A stretch of 64,000 nucleotides of DNA from Glandiceps talaboti. Its lineage: Eukaryota > Hemichordata > Enteropneusta > Spengelidae. The position numbers were made by a program, and so were the translations under genes. The stretch is taken from NCBI RefSeq assembly GCF_964340395.1, contig NC_135565.1:7025242-7089241 (forward strand), read 5' to 3'. Below the pieces are notes generated by a model that was not told where the DNA came from, did no database searches, and saw nothing but the letters and a program-made list of their open reading frames with translations. Below, one piece after another: positions 14,166 to 27,905 of the stretch; the stretch's first letter is position 1, and each line of letters opens with the position of its first letter.

Positions 14166-15009
14166 CAGTTTGTTCTGAACAATATAACACCCAAAGATAT
14201 CCCACCAAATGTCATCCATATTCACCATGTAGCTTTTCAGATTTTCAGATCTAATTTGCATATCACCAATGGGATTATTAATTTATATCATAAACAAATC
14301 TTAATCTATACACAAAGAACGTTCAGTTTAGAAGTTAGTCACACACATTTTGCTTTGAATAATTTTCAAACTTGAAAAAAAACTCAAAAGTAGTATCATC
14401 ACCAAATAAATAAATACAAAGTTGACTGGTCCTGCAATGTTTGACTTTAAGTTGTTTACAAACAGAGAGAGACACTTTACAATACCCACAGCACTACAGA
14501 ACCAATGTTCAAATATCCTAAGTATCAAGTATTCATTTGATGACATGCAGTTCATTCAGGTCAGTCCTACCTTATTTAATCCTATTCATTATGTGCACGA
14601 TACCTCCATAATATCACATCCATAATATCGTTCCCATGTCCATAGCATAATTCCTGGCAGATGACAAACATATACATTACCTGCAATGTAATTGTTAATA
14701 TCTGTTGTCAAACACCATCCATTGACACTGGCCAAGCATACTGCATTTCTAATAATTGGGCAATTTCAATCATTTAACATTCACGTTTTTTAGAATTGGG
14801 CAACATAAATAATTATTCATGTTTGGTTCCAGTTACCCGACCCCATCTTGATTTTCATAAAATCGCATAAAAATACCACATAATTTCAAATTTTACTTAT
14901 GGTACTACTTTGGGAATAAGCTGCATTCATTGTTACCCTTCCTCTTGAAATATGCTACATTCATAACGTTATATGGAAATTCAAAATAAAAAGTTTGATA
15001 TTGTATATG
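14166..15009. other. Unique DNA with one dispersed-repeat fragment
   Basis: No gene is recognised. At about 14800-14875 (tttggttccagttacccgac) a fragment of the dispersed family found at 22716, 26185 and 40841 is present. Confidence 0.5.
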
Positions 15010-15064
15010 TATGCATGTATGTATGTATGTATGTATGTATGTATGTATGTATGTATGTATGCAT
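15010..15064. repeat. (GTAT)n microsatellite
   Basis: About 12 copies of gtat with two gcat interruptions, followed by a degenerate GT-rich tail to about 15100. Cys/Met/Tyr/Val frames across it are artefacts. Confidence 0.98.
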
Positions 15065-15099
15065 ATGTATACATGTGTGCGAGTGTGTATGTGCATGTG

Positions 15100-18043
15100 G
15101 TGTTTCAATGGAACACTCAACCTCAATTTGTATAATTCAGTACAGCACAGAGCTATCCACACAAGTTTGGAATTTGTAGGGAGGGAACCAACCATACAAT
15201 GTCAAAGGGGATGAAAACTACCACTGTACCAGAGTGATTGCCTTGGCATTTGGCAAGAACGTTACTCAAGGATGTGTAGATTGGAAATACTCAAAAAGAA
15301 AGTGATTACAACATAGTTGTGTGATTTAGCTCAAAAATAGTGACTACAGTTGTATCTTCAACGCCAAAAAAGAAACTAACTGGCATTCCAAAAACAAAAT
15401 TTGTCTCGGTGTCCTTTATATAATCATCAACATAATCTATAATTAAGGCATCACAGGAATTCTTGTGACTGGTTCCTGGATAGGAATCAATCGATATGAA
15501 AATGTCCCCTAACTCACTGCATCTCTTTCATGTTAAAGCTTTTAAAGTGAAACTTACCTAGTTAATTGATTTACAGCAAAACGTATGATGTTCGTCAAGG
15601 GAACCAGATTTTGTCCATTAATATTTCAGAAGAATGTCTTTCCGACCGAGCCTTTGAGCAACGAGCACCCGTCTGAGTTGAGTGCTTTTGCCGCGTTTTC
15701 TCCACGCATGCGTCTGTCATGGGCATCAAATTAACGTGATTGATGGATTCCAATGTCGAAAGGTTAAACACGCATTCGAATTTGAGAGGGAAGATAAGTG
15801 AAAGAACAATGCATAATCTTAAACATGTATATAGATTGAGAGTTTTGAGGTGAAATTGAGCGCCATATCAGGATAATATATAGAGCGATATGGTAATACA
15901 CAATTCGCTGTATATTGTTGTTGTTGTTCTTGTTGTTCTTGTTCTTGTTGTTGTTGTTGTTATAATTTTAAATATTAGATTATTTTATTATTATTTTCAT
16001 CATGCAATTAAAAGATTAGTTTTACAAACTAAGGAAAATCACGTAAACCATAAATCGTTTAACCTATCACTTTGTATGGACACAGGCTAATAAATGGTGA
16101 TAAGCTATTCGAGTATATCAATCATCCCATACTGATAAAACCACTATCAGCATAAATTACAATTGTTACATTGCATAGAAAAGTGCATATCAAGCATGCA
16201 AATAACCCTAATAAAAATAGTCGTGACCATCACGTAAATCAAGGAGAAATCAACCGCTCCAAGACTGCCAACTTTTTTAGGTTGGAAAGGCGGGAATCAC
16301 ACGTATATGATCACAGCTTAAGCGTTTGTAATTTAAGTAGCTTTTGTAAACGTATATATGAACTAGCCAAGTGACAAAAATGTGTTCGACCAACTTTGTC
16401 CAAACAGTGGGATTCCAATTTAGTAATGACAGACACGGAACATCTTTGAACTGTTATCGCGCATACTCACACGAGGAATAGATATACCGCGCTCAAACTG
16501 TCTCTTTTCGTGCAAAACTGTCCGCGATAGGTACTTCATATCAGTGTTATGATATTCGAAGCGCATTGTACAAGCAATTATTTGGGGCGGTGGGGTTATT
16601 ATCAAAGTGCTTGCTCCTTGTCAAGCTTTCCCACAATTTATTTGTGTTGAAACCATACAGGAAGGCAACGTCTGAACAAATAGGACCAACTCATCTAGAA
16701 TATCACTGTGTAGAATATATGTCAGTCAGTGAAAATATACTACATACTTGGATGATACTGACTTGAAAACCTCTGACAGGTTTCATTGCACAAATATTTA
16801 TAACTGTTAATACTGATTATAAATATTAAATACATATTGAAAACAAAGAATATTGTAATGTTGCGACGAGAACTAGTGTCGGATGGGTTGTATCCCATTT
16901 TCTTTCTATATCAGCACTCCAGCGCTCGCACCATCAAATGTACGTACTGCAATCGACTTGGTCCATAGTTTGAAATTTTATGCCATTAAATGGCCTCCTA
17001 CATGTCCTTATTTTTATCAAAGTGCTTAGTACTGTGGGAATGGGACACCCCTCCCAATAGCTATAATGGGTATACTGTTTCTGTCCAGAATTAGAGACCT
17101 CCCCAAGTTTAGAGGTCATTGCCTATCGAAGATGGCTGTTATTGGAACACGCTGATATTTTGTTGCACTGTTGACTGATAAAATTAAGTTTTGTTCGATG
17201 AACATGTAAATAGTCAGACTCACTCAAGCCACTGTATTAAACGGGGAGAAGAATAATCCCGGACTTGAAGTAAAGAGGAAGGGTAGTCCACCCTGATCTC
17301 CTAGATATTAATTTAAATGCATTTCAAACTGTTTGTAGACAGCAATAGATGTAATACGCATGTGTGCTAGTAGTCTGGATGCAGAATTTAGTTCCAAGTA
17401 TACATTTTTAACTATACATATCGTAACGATATTGTATAGGAATTAGACTAGTGAATTTGCTTATGAAAAACTCATTTCACTGGTCACGTCAACGCCCTAC
17501 TTAAGTGACTGAAACTTGAACTGAAATACCCTGAAAAATTGATGAAAAACTCCCGAAAAGCAGTACTTACACTTATATAGTTGTAACTTGTAATTTTACT
17601 GTAACATAGAGTATGGTCTCAACAGCAGTTAAAATTCGTGTAGATCATGATATATGTATGATTTTTTAGCTTCTGAAACAAGTAGAATATGTACAAGTAG
17701 AGCGGTATTAAAATAGAATAGAAGTAGCATATGTAAATATGTACAAGTAGAACGGTTAGCCTGCATTCCAACATATACTGATTGACTTTGATATGACAAA
17801 TACTCATTGCAGAGGAAATTAAACGATCCAAATTATGCGTTGTCTGTGACAAATAATGTAGCATAATGAACGGTAAAAATACCCCATATAGCTGTTTACT
17901 GGTTTTACACAGAAAATAAAAACATACTTAATATTCATTATCCTTCGATCCCACAAGGAAGGAATAGAGAGTGTCCCCATATATACTATCTGCAGACAAC
18001 AGGGTTTCCCCATAAACTTGTACCCCAAGATCAGGTTTTGTGC

Positions 18044-18045
<2 letters not shown>
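15100..18045. other. Unique DNA, no supported gene
   Basis: A TTG-rich tract lies at 15914-15962. The 15590-15780 stretch is richer in CpG (accgagcctttgagcaacga, gcgtctgtcat), but no start codon with an extended frame follows. Short open frames at 16171-16374, 16420-16605 (minus) and 16934-17119 (minus) match nothing that I recognise and lack clear splice signals. Confidence 0.45.
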
Positions 18046-18082
<37 letters not shown>

Positions 18083-18252
18083 CTCAGTAGTGACTCATAC
18101 TACATGGAAGATAAAAATGAACCAAATCTACTTCCAGTTTATGAGTCAAATAGAATTTACAGAGAAAATATTCAAAATCACATGTCAGGGGATCTTTTCG
18201 TCAAAATTAGAAAGCCGATACCACAAAGAGAAATTTTGTTTTCATTTTGCTG
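18046..18252 (+). other. (GT)n tract followed by a coding-like 55-codon frame
   Basis: (GT)n runs from 18046 to 18079. After it, taaactcag at 18079-18087 is a possible splice acceptor. From 18089 a frame reads SDSYYMEDKNEPNLLPVY through GDLFVKIRKPIPQREILF to a stop at 18251. The charged, balanced composition is unlike the surrounding AT-rich noise, so a terminal exon or an element fragment is possible. No homology is recognised and the acceptor has no real pyrimidine tract. Confidence 0.2.
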
Positions 18253-18900
18253 AAACCAAAACACTATCATCCATTTAATTTTTCCCCGACAATAAAAAAT
18301 CCTCGACTATCGTGAAAAACCAAAATTTCCCGGCAATATATGACGGACACAACGTTATACAAACACGCCTGGTCTTTGTCAATTCAGAGCAAACGAAAAA
18401 AAATGTCTATTACTCGAACTGTCACATAGTTTTGCAAACATGGCGGCATACTTGTCAAATTTGAACTGCGACGTAAAACTGAGCAATATTGACGGAAAGT
18501 AGATTTTTTTATTGATCAAGTTTTAGAGGCTCTCAGTTTGAATTTGCACATGCTATTATAATGACTGTCGTAAATCACTCTCCTTTTTTACGGCACCATT
18601 ACCTTAAGTACGCAAGTGCGCATGTCTACAAAACTAGTATAAATTTTAGTATGTATATATGTGTGTATAGTTTACATCATGTCAGTTCATGACGTGAATT
18701 CAAATTATCATTGACATGCGATGGACGATATTGATAGATAGAAACATGTCACGTCGCTTAGAGGCACCATCTCAGAAAATTAGGGGTATAATACTGACTG
18801 CAAGATGCATGGTCGAGAATTCGGCGACGTAGACTACCTATTCTTACATCCCCCATTCATGTTGTGATCCTTCTGTGACGTCACTATCCGGTCGTTGTAG
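18253..18900. other. Unique DNA before the assembly gap
   Basis: No gene is recognised. The sequence includes cacgtcgcttagaggcacc and several CpG-containing words but no extended frame. Confidence 0.5.
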
Positions 18901-19000
18901 NNNNNNNNNNNNNNNNNNNNNNNNNNNNNNNNNNNNNNNNNNNNNNNNNNNNNNNNNNNNNNNNNNNNNNNNNNNNNNNNNNNNNNNNNNNNNNNNNNNN
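18901..19000. other. Assembly gap (100 N)
   Basis: Exactly 100 undetermined bases, the usual placeholder for a gap of unknown size. Open frames reported across it are meaningless. Confidence 1.
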
Positions 19001-21993
19001 TTTATTCCTAAATATTGTTTTAAACATTTCAACCAAAAAGATAAGAAATACTTTGTCTTCTTTACCTTCATGTATGTCTGTTTTTCCCCCTCAGCGATGT
19101 GTGTACATATTATAAAAATATCACAAAAGGGATATTCTGACAGAATTGTGTTTGTTTTGCAATTGGGGTCGAAGCGATATTTTTCAACAATTAAAAAGAT
19201 AAAATAAAGTAAATATAAACTCCCAACATACGTACCCTCTTTTCTGAGGCCATGTTATCGGAAACACACAATTATTTTTTCCCTTTATTCTATGACAGGG
19301 AACGGGTGGAGATTATTCATCTCACAACACTAGTACTCTTGTAGTCACTATTACAATAAAATAGTATGAGATATGAAAATGATCGGACCAGTTGATCGTG
19401 ATTCAAAGATTTGAAAAAGAAATACAACAGGATTAAAATGAGTTCGTGAATTGTGTACTTCCCAGGGAGTTGGGGAAGTGTGTAACTGTATTATTATACA
19501 CAGACATAGAGGTTGAGGACTACATACACTAGTAGAAAAAATAGTACAGTTTACGACACTTTCCGTACTATAGTTCAGATTGAGTTCAATTCTGTACTTT
19601 TATGCTGATGAGGTGGACGTTTCTGTACTTTCCCATTAGCGCCTGTCTAATCGGATTATACTCGATCTGAAAAATAGTTCAGATTGCGAGTCGGAAGTGA
19701 TTTGAATACATTTGCATTTAGTTCAGAATATATTCATGAGTTCACCCCCATAACCGGGCAGTAAACAAATGAATATTCAAATCTATCTCGCCTGCATGTG
19801 ATTCAAGGCGTGTACACTAATTGTTTGACCCACAGAAAACTAACAGTAACACTATTTAGTTAGTTAGTTGTCTGTGTTTGACCACATGAAGGCGGAGGGG
19901 GAGGGTGCAAAAGAAAAGGGTTACACACATGTACAGTGTATGATATGATGAGAGCTACATTTAATGTACATGTACATACGAACTGACATGTATACGTACA
20001 TGTACAACTACGCTAGCATGTAAACGTTAGCAAAAACTCTTACTACTACCTCAGACCACTAAAATACTAGAGTGGTCTGAGCTACTACTACTTGCAAAAA
20101 GTATTTACAAGCATTTCCATGTAGGTCAATGAAATATCACCTATGTGGGTTATACTTCAATAGTCGGTCAAACAGCGTAAAGGTCTACATTCTACAATGA
20201 CAGACATGATTGTTCAACTCGGTGCGATCTAAGATGAATTCACGGTGTATATTTGGTTACGTCGCCTTTGAATTGATGATGACGACTCGTCCGACCTAGA
20301 CTGTTCTGGTCCAGTTTCAAGTGAAAGTCAGAATTATCACGGTGCCATTGATTATACTAACTGTGATGAAACTCGCCCACTCTAGTCTCTATGACTTCAT
20401 TAGCCCCAAAATGCAAGAACTTAATAATGGTATTGTAAATCGAAGTTCATGCATGCTCTGACTGTCGCCTGTTTTTTGTTTTCTTACATTTTATACAATT
20501 TTGAATTGTTAGCTTTGTATTTCCTGCATTAATGTTGAAAACTGGTCTTTTTACTGTGCGTCTTCAATGCGCAGGTAAAATAGTGTGTTAATCTAGCATC
20601 GTGAGTACGCGCTCGCTTATGGTTTCGCATACCTTGGACTGCCTGTCATTCAGTATTGTTTTAGCCTATTTATTTCTAAAGAAAAATGGTCTGTAAAGGG
20701 ACTGCTTTAGTTGTCACAGTGCCTTTGTGGATTTATAAATCGATTTATGACAAGTGAGTCTACCTATTTTTTTTCCGACCCACTCAGTCAAGGAGTGCGA
20801 TACACCAATCACCGTGTATTTAGCTTTGTATACAGTGTATGGATAATAGCAAGTTTCGGGACTGAAAAATCATAAATTGTTTGTTAGACTTATTTTTTAT
20901 TCAATGTAATCTGGGTTGATTGGGAATTTTCAGATATCAGGATTTAAACCTCGGATTTCAACTCAGAAAGGCTATACGCACCTTTTTTTCATGGAAAATG
21001 TCATATAGTTTGAAGTAAGCTGGGAGAAAATATTAATGAGATATTTGTAGATTTAAATAAGAGTGAAATGATAGTCAAGTGATTTTGAACCATCTCCGTG
21101 TATTTTGCTTTAGCGAAAACACTGACAACTACTAGTATGTGATCGCCCGGTCGTCAAATTGCAAAGAACAATGAAGAACAGCTGAACACCTTCCTGTGGT
21201 CATCTGTTCCTTTCCGTACCGACTCTCAATTGTTTTGCTGCGTTTACTTGTATATCTTTAATAACAATAGTTTTTTAACTAACACCAATGTTCTTCCACT
21301 TTCTTTGCTTTCAAAATCAGTCACTTACTGTTGTAGCCAGTCAAAGACAGCCATCCTCAACTGGAAACACACCATGACAACAAAGATATACCAGAAAGTC
21401 ATGACGTTTTGAATCATATCATTCGGCCCCCAACCCTGTTTTTGACAATTAAAAAATGCTCTACTACCCATCACAGCCAGTATCAATCAGACTTTTTCCA
21501 TATATTATATTCCACCCTAACTTAACCCATATGACCGCCCCATTTATAACTCGTATGTCCGGACATGAACATGATTGGCTTTTCGCTGACCAAGGGGTAT
21601 GAGACCATATGTGGAAGTGGGGGATAAGCTTATCAAATATGACCGTAGTTCCATGTAAATTAAAACTTATAGTTATGCTTATAGTCGTTACGTTTTCAGT
21701 TTATTGTGGTACCCGCTTGATGCTTTCTCTGAAGATGCCGACGGGATCAGTCTAAAATTCAGTTCTGGTGTATAAACTACAATGTATCACACATATCATG
21801 ACTCTCACTATCCAATCCATCGGCTATACACTGGAGAACACAAGGACTATACTGACTGTTTTCTATCCAGCACGAAATAAATTGAGAATACGTGGAACTT
21901 ATATGTACATGAACAGTAGCTCCGACAACTCTGACAAGTCTCTATATACCCCACCAGGCCTCTTTGCTGGAGTTCGCGGAGCGTGTGTTGTCA
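19001..21993. other. Unique DNA, no supported gene
   Basis: At 20268-20385 one frame reads DDDDSSDLDCSGPVSS through NCDETRPL to a stop and looks coding-like. There is no acceptor before it and a stop sits immediately upstream, so it is at best a frameshifted remnant. Other open frames (21230-21412, 21768-22010) are not recognised. Confidence 0.45.
20041..20091. mobile_element. Short palindromic insertion (CTCAGACCACT type)
   Basis: Perfect 11-bp arms ctcagaccact (20050-20060) and agtggtctgag (20071-20081) enclose a 10-base loop. The palindrome is flanked by tactactac on both sides (20041-20049 and 20083-20091), consistent with a 9-bp target duplication. Because the flanks are a TAC triplet run, the duplication is weaker evidence here than at the other loci. 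The arm word recurs at 30073 and 30142. Confidence 0.45.
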
Positions 21994-22155
21994 GTGCTAA
22001 TCTCGTCTAGTTCCTATCACCGTGTTCCTAAACAGTATCGTTACCATTTACACCTCCACTCACTAAACTTGGTTTAGTCATAGAAAATAGAGAGGACCCT
22101 CTCTATTGTCTATGGTTTAGTTAGATACCAATTGGCATCTGGACTAGAGCTAATC
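21994..22155. mobile_element. Short DNA transposon-like element, 144 bp, 9-bp target duplication
   Basis: The element (22003-22146) starts tcgtctagttcct and ends ggcatctggacta. It is flanked by gtgctaatc (21994-22002) and gagctaatc (22147-22155), 8 of 9 bases identical. It shares both ends with the 377-bp element at 29010-29404: the left end with gttaccatttacacctcca, the right end with ggtttagttaga and ttggcatc. It contains no coding sequence and is presumably non-autonomous. A 34-bp palindrome is nested within it at 22080-22113. Confidence 0.7.
22071..22122. mobile_element. Micro-palindrome insertion, 34 bp (ATAGA...TCTAT)
   Basis: The palindrome at 22080-22113 begins atagaaaatagagag and ends ctctctattgtctat, with one mismatch between the arms. 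It is flanked by ggtttagtc (22071-22079) and ggtttagtt (22114-22122). The paralogous element at 29019-29395 has a single ggtttagtt at 29362-29370 and no palindrome, so it serves as an empty site. Confidence 0.75.
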
Positions 22156-22715
22156 ACGAGTCCATCACAACGTGCATGCATCATTTTCTGATGTCCGCAT
22201 TTGATTTGGACATTGAAGTAAATGATTTTACATTTCTGAGTCTCATTCGGTATTTTTCCACTGTTCTATATGTGGTAGCTACTACTTTTGGCACAATAAA
22301 AAAAAGATGTTACGAAGACGAAAAAAAGTATAATCGAGATGCACGATAAACATTTTTGGAAAAAAAGTCACATAAATGACTGCAGTATCCATATTTTTAA
22401 TTGGCATGATTGAAGACTTTAAAAAATGAATGATGATAAAAGTGAGATTTTGCCTCAGTGATGGTTTTTCTATACAAGCGATAACATCACGATACCGGGT
22501 ACTTCACAAACATTATCTCACTGACTTCAAAACCATAGTGACTAAATCGTTTCGTACAATTAGACGGCATGATGTTTTTTACGTCTCGCACAAGCATATA
22601 CAATGGTACACTTTACCAAATTGTAATAGACCATGTAAATATTACATTGACCGATGCAGATCTTGCTCGCGCAGGTTGGGTAGATTTATATGCTACGTTA
22701 TGCCTTAGGCCTAAA
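22156..22715. other. Unique DNA
   Basis: A 92-codon plus frame (22430-22708) has no recognisable motif or splice context and is probably chance. Confidence 0.45.
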
Positions 22716-22985
22716 AAATAACTGTTTGGTTTCTGTTACCCGACCCACCTAGTTTTTCACTGCCGACCCTTAACTTTTTTTTTACGTGTTCTTGAAAAAC
22801 TAACAAAATCGCAACAATTGTGAAGTCTCACGAGACATAGTGGATGCAGAAACTGACATCAACTTAAAAAGACAATATAAAACTGTTCCTCCAATCTGTA
22901 ATGGTTGTACATCTAATGGAAAGAAGCCAATAACACAGAGATCATTTGGAAAAAATGGAAAACCAGAATTAGACACTCGCACATG
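22716..22985 (+). repeat. Dispersed repeat family D, copy 1, with a conserved reading frame
   Basis: The copy begins ggtttctgttacccgaccca and ttcactgccgaccctt. From about 22816 one frame reads EVSRDIVDAETDINLKRQYK, then ICNGCTSNGKKP, to a stop at 22984. The minus-strand copy at 40841-41085 keeps the same frame (EVSQELVDAQTDINLKRQYK, then CNDCTSDEKKP). A deleted copy lies at 26185-26340 and a fragment at about 14800. Either an element-encoded protein end or a non-coding repeat with a chance frame could explain it. Confidence 0.6.
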
Positions 22986-23167
22986 AATAAAAATAAATCT
23001 ACCTACCCCACCTATTTATTTATTTTGCCTAATCGGAACAACACAATTTTTTAATAGGCCTATTTCCTAACTCAAGCTTAAATTATTGGACCCTTGTGAA
23101 CCAAAAATGTGCGAAAATACAACGCCAAAATAGTAACGCTTTGCACGGTTTTCACACTGAGCAATAC

Positions 23168-23213
23168 GATTAGATCATAGACAGTGAAGTTCTCCAGTGT
23201 CTCTGGTTAGACC
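23168..23213. mobile_element. Decayed micro-palindrome insertion, 28 bp
   Basis: The element at 23177-23204 starts atagacagtg and ends cagtgtctct, with imperfect arms. Flanks are gattagatc and ggttagacc (7 of 9 identical, both differences transitions). This is what an old member of the ATAGAC family would look like. Confidence 0.4.
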
Positions 23214-25169
23214 GACAACAATGAAACCGTTAGCGGGATCTCAGAGTCATACTCATTCACATACAATTTTTTATGGCTGTTCACGTTGGTTAGCAACATC
23301 TCTGTCTTTGAGTTTGAATGAAATCGCTGCCATTCCCTACAGGAAACTGTTCTATGGAATTACATGCCAGGAGCGCTTTCAATATCATAGAATGTTTTGT
23401 TGATCTTTTTTTTTCTTTTTTTCTTTTTTTTTTCTTCTTTTTTTTTTGGGGGGGGGGGGTCGACAACTTTTACCAAGACAACCATTATATTAATCATTAT
23501 AGTAACTACCTAGCATGGCTAATAGCCATACTGAGGTAGAACTGTAGATTGCTAAAATGTTATGGGTTGCTGGTTGTACACAACCTCAGCATATGCCACT
23601 TGACTTTCAGGCATTAATAGGTGGCAGAAATAGTCCGCACCAGGGCCGCTCTGTAGTCCGCATAAAAGGGTGACTAAGCCCAGACAATATTGTCCAGACC
23701 AGATTTGGAGGTGTGAACGCATTTAAAGCTGACTCGGTTCTAAATCTTGGTGCATATTCATGAGGTCGACACCTAGAAAATGAACCATGTGTACATTTCT
23801 TTTGTCTTTTGTTAGTTAATTTATGCGGGTAAACTGTGTCTTCACTAACATTTTCCACTAAAAGTTTCAAAATTGTCTTGTTTTTTGAAGGACTACTATA
23901 ATAATATTTCACCGCCCTTGCTTTATTGTCATATCAGGAAAGTCAAGAACTTGACAAAAGCTATTCAAAACAAAGTAATCAAAGTTGTAAAACCAAAATG
24001 GTGCCGTGGAGAGTTGTGTCTGGTCATGTTCTGATCATGGAAGTATAACCCACGGTCTGATCTAGTAGCAGTATATCAACGACGAATCTACATTACAAAC
24101 AAACAAACAAACAACACACACACACACACACGGTGATATTAAAAAGCACGCAACACAAAGGTTGGTTCACATCCCTCGCATCAGTACCGGTACCCATTCT
24201 ACTGAGTTATAAATATAAATCACATTCTCAGCTACAACATTGAACTTGTATGATACAAAAATCTTCAGAATGTGCGGGCCATATTTTCACTACCGGCATT
24301 GGCAGTCACCATCACTGCCTTTAAAAAAAATTAATACAGATAAATGGAAGCAAAAACAATCCTCTTGACGGTAGTTTAGTAGTCAGTTATGAATTATGTA
24401 ACGTTAAATAACGCTATTCAAATATTTCCCTCTATGCCTCCCATATACCGATAGTAAATCTTCAAACATCCATACAGACATGCGGACTTTGCTCCCTACT
24501 AGATACATCCATGTTTTACGTTACTTTCGTATTGCAAATTTAGCTGATGATGTCATGTCAAAGCCACGTGGTCTAAAAACCTGAATCTCCGTACATACAT
24601 TTCGATATGAAATTATTTATCCGTGATGTTTAGAATTTTGGTCGGTCAATATAGTTTCAATGACCAAGTGTGACCCCCACTGATGTCTAAAGTACTAATA
24701 TCAGTACCTGACCGGCCATGGCCATGGCCTTGTTTTTGTTTTTGATTTTCTTCAATATTCAAATCTACGTAATGTCTGGTTTGTTAGGCCATAAATTCCA
24801 AGCATATTTACCATGATATCACAAATATAGACCAGTTACAGAAAGTAATAAGTGTCAGCAAAATACTGTAATATCGACACTGTTTCACGGATTTTAGGGA
24901 CGCTGGTGCTTGGATTATTTTACGGTTGACATTACCTAGCCAGTAATATAAGGAGTAGTACATGGGTATTTTATCCCTGGACTCTCTGTCTGTTTATATC
25001 GAAATGGAATAAGCTGAAACAGTTCTTCTTTGAGCAGGAAATATGTTGTGATTATGGATATTATATATATACATGTATATAATTGCCAACACATCGGCAA
25101 CGAGAGTAATGACATTGACTATACGTAATATGTAAAGATGTAGTGTAAAATTGGAATACGGTCGTCAGG
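23214..25169. other. Unique DNA with simple repeats
   Basis: T-rich and G-rich runs occupy 23405-23460, and (CAAA)n/(CA)n lies at 24094-24132. A small hairpin (atggctaatagccat) sits at 23514-23528. No gene is recognised. Confidence 0.5.
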
Positions 25170-25345
25170 AACTAGATTAGGGTAGGGGGAGGCTCAGGAG
25201 AAAAATTGTTGTCACGGGAAAAAAACGAATTGGGACGTGCGTGAAAATTCGGATTGTCTGAAAGGGGCCCGGAGTCACGTACAAATATTTTGCTCATGAG
25301 TTGAACCAAATTTAACTCCAGGAGCAGACGTTTAACAAGCGTATT
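25170..25345. repeat. Dispersed repeat family F, copy 1
   Basis: It shares gtctgaaaggggccc, atattttgctcatgagttga, accaaatttaactccaggag and cgtttaacaag with 31325-31475. Non-coding, moderately diverged. Confidence 0.6.
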
Positions 25346-25886
25346 TTTAAAAGGGTGACTGGCAGAGAATGTGTGTCTCTTGAAGGGTAGACAATATACT
25401 CGCGATAGACTATGGGTTTCAGGCCACTGTGTCAGACGTGGTCTTGGAGGAGTCAGTACAATTCCTCCAAGAGTGGTAAGAGGCCAAGCCTGAAATAGAC
25501 GGGTTGTGCGGCAAGTAGAAGTTTACATGCCTTGTCTGTGGTTTACATTGTGCACGCAAAACATCCCACAAAACCGGCCATAACTAAAGCGGCATATCAG
25601 TAAATATGAAAAACGTGATCTTGGTAATTTGGATACCAGTTCTGAAAATATTCTCCGGGAAAATAGGTTAAAATGAACATCAAGATAGCTGCCTATTTCC
25701 CATTGTTTATAAATCGTCAAGAGGTTAAGCTATCCACTCAGATGAACCACTCTTTGTCACTTTATAATCTGGCATTATACATGGGATAATTTCCAAAATG
25801 TACATGTTTTATCGTTTCATTTTGGACTTTATAGAAGTTGATGACTAAAATTACCTTACCCTCGATGAAAGTTATGAATGCGACTA
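25346..25886. other. Unique DNA with a hairpin
   Basis: At 25442-25472, tcttggagga and tcctccaaga form a perfect 10-bp stem with an 11-base loop. It is nested within a looser outer pair (tttcaggc at about 25418, gcctgaaa at about 25488). No flanking target duplication was found and no gene is seen. Confidence 0.5.
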
Positions 25887-25926
25887 GGTTTTACCATAGA
25901 CAGGGTGGAGGGTCTATGGTTTTACC
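25887..25926. mobile_element. Micro-palindrome insertion, 22 bp (ATAGAC...GTCTAT)
   Basis: The 22-bp element (25896-25917) begins atagacaggg and ends agggtctat. It is flanked by perfect 9-bp direct repeats ggttttacc at 25887-25895 and 25918-25926. It is the smallest member of the family in this window. Confidence 0.7.
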
Positions 25927-26057
25927 TACTAGAATTAGTTGCGACAAGATTGTAAATGCACATGGGCGAGTTTTGCCAGATTGCTTTATTTCAAGTGATT
26001 TGAAAATTGTGAATGGCGGACTTGGCCGTGGTCCATCGAATTGTCGAGTACTACCGT

Positions 26058-26098
26058 GGTGGCACTAGTCGTTCCTCACTGGAACGGCAAGTGCCACC
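26058..26098. repeat. 41-bp hairpin, 18-bp stem
   Basis: The arms ggtggcactagtcgttcc and ggaacggcaagtgccacc pair at 16 of 18 positions around a 5-base loop. No target duplication was found, so its relation to the other palindromes is unknown. Confidence 0.6.
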
Positions 26099-26184
26099 TT
26101 ATGGCGATATTTATTGTCTTTGAACCTTTCTCAACAAATAAATCACACATAACTCCCCAAACGCTTCCATTCTAGAAATCCGGT

Positions 26185-26340
26185 GCCGACCCTAAACCTT
26201 TTTAATAAAGAAGAAAAATCAGTAAAATCGAGAAAATTGTGAGTGAAGTCTTGCCAGAAATGGTCATCAACTTAAAAAAGACAATAAAAAAACGCGGTTC
26301 TTCCAATCTGGAATGCAGAGCAGATGTCTTTGAAATAGAA
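26185..26340 (+). repeat. Dispersed repeat family D, deleted copy
   Basis: The order of words (gccgaccctaaacctttt, gtgagtgaagtctt, catcaacttaaaaaagacaa, tcttccaatctggaatg) matches 22716-22985 with internal deletions. The reading frame of the family is broken here. Confidence 0.55.
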
Positions 26341-26361
26341 TTATTTAGTTTGGTTTAAAAT

Positions 26362-27905
<1,544 letters not shown>

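Noticed and set aside
20268-20385. DDDDSSDLDCSGPV frame
   Set aside because: Stop immediately upstream and no acceptor; not enough to call an exon.
26058-26098. Hairpins at 25442, 26058 and 42046 as members of the micro-palindrome family
   Set aside because: Good stems, but no 9-bp flanking repeats could be found, so they were kept as plain hairpins.
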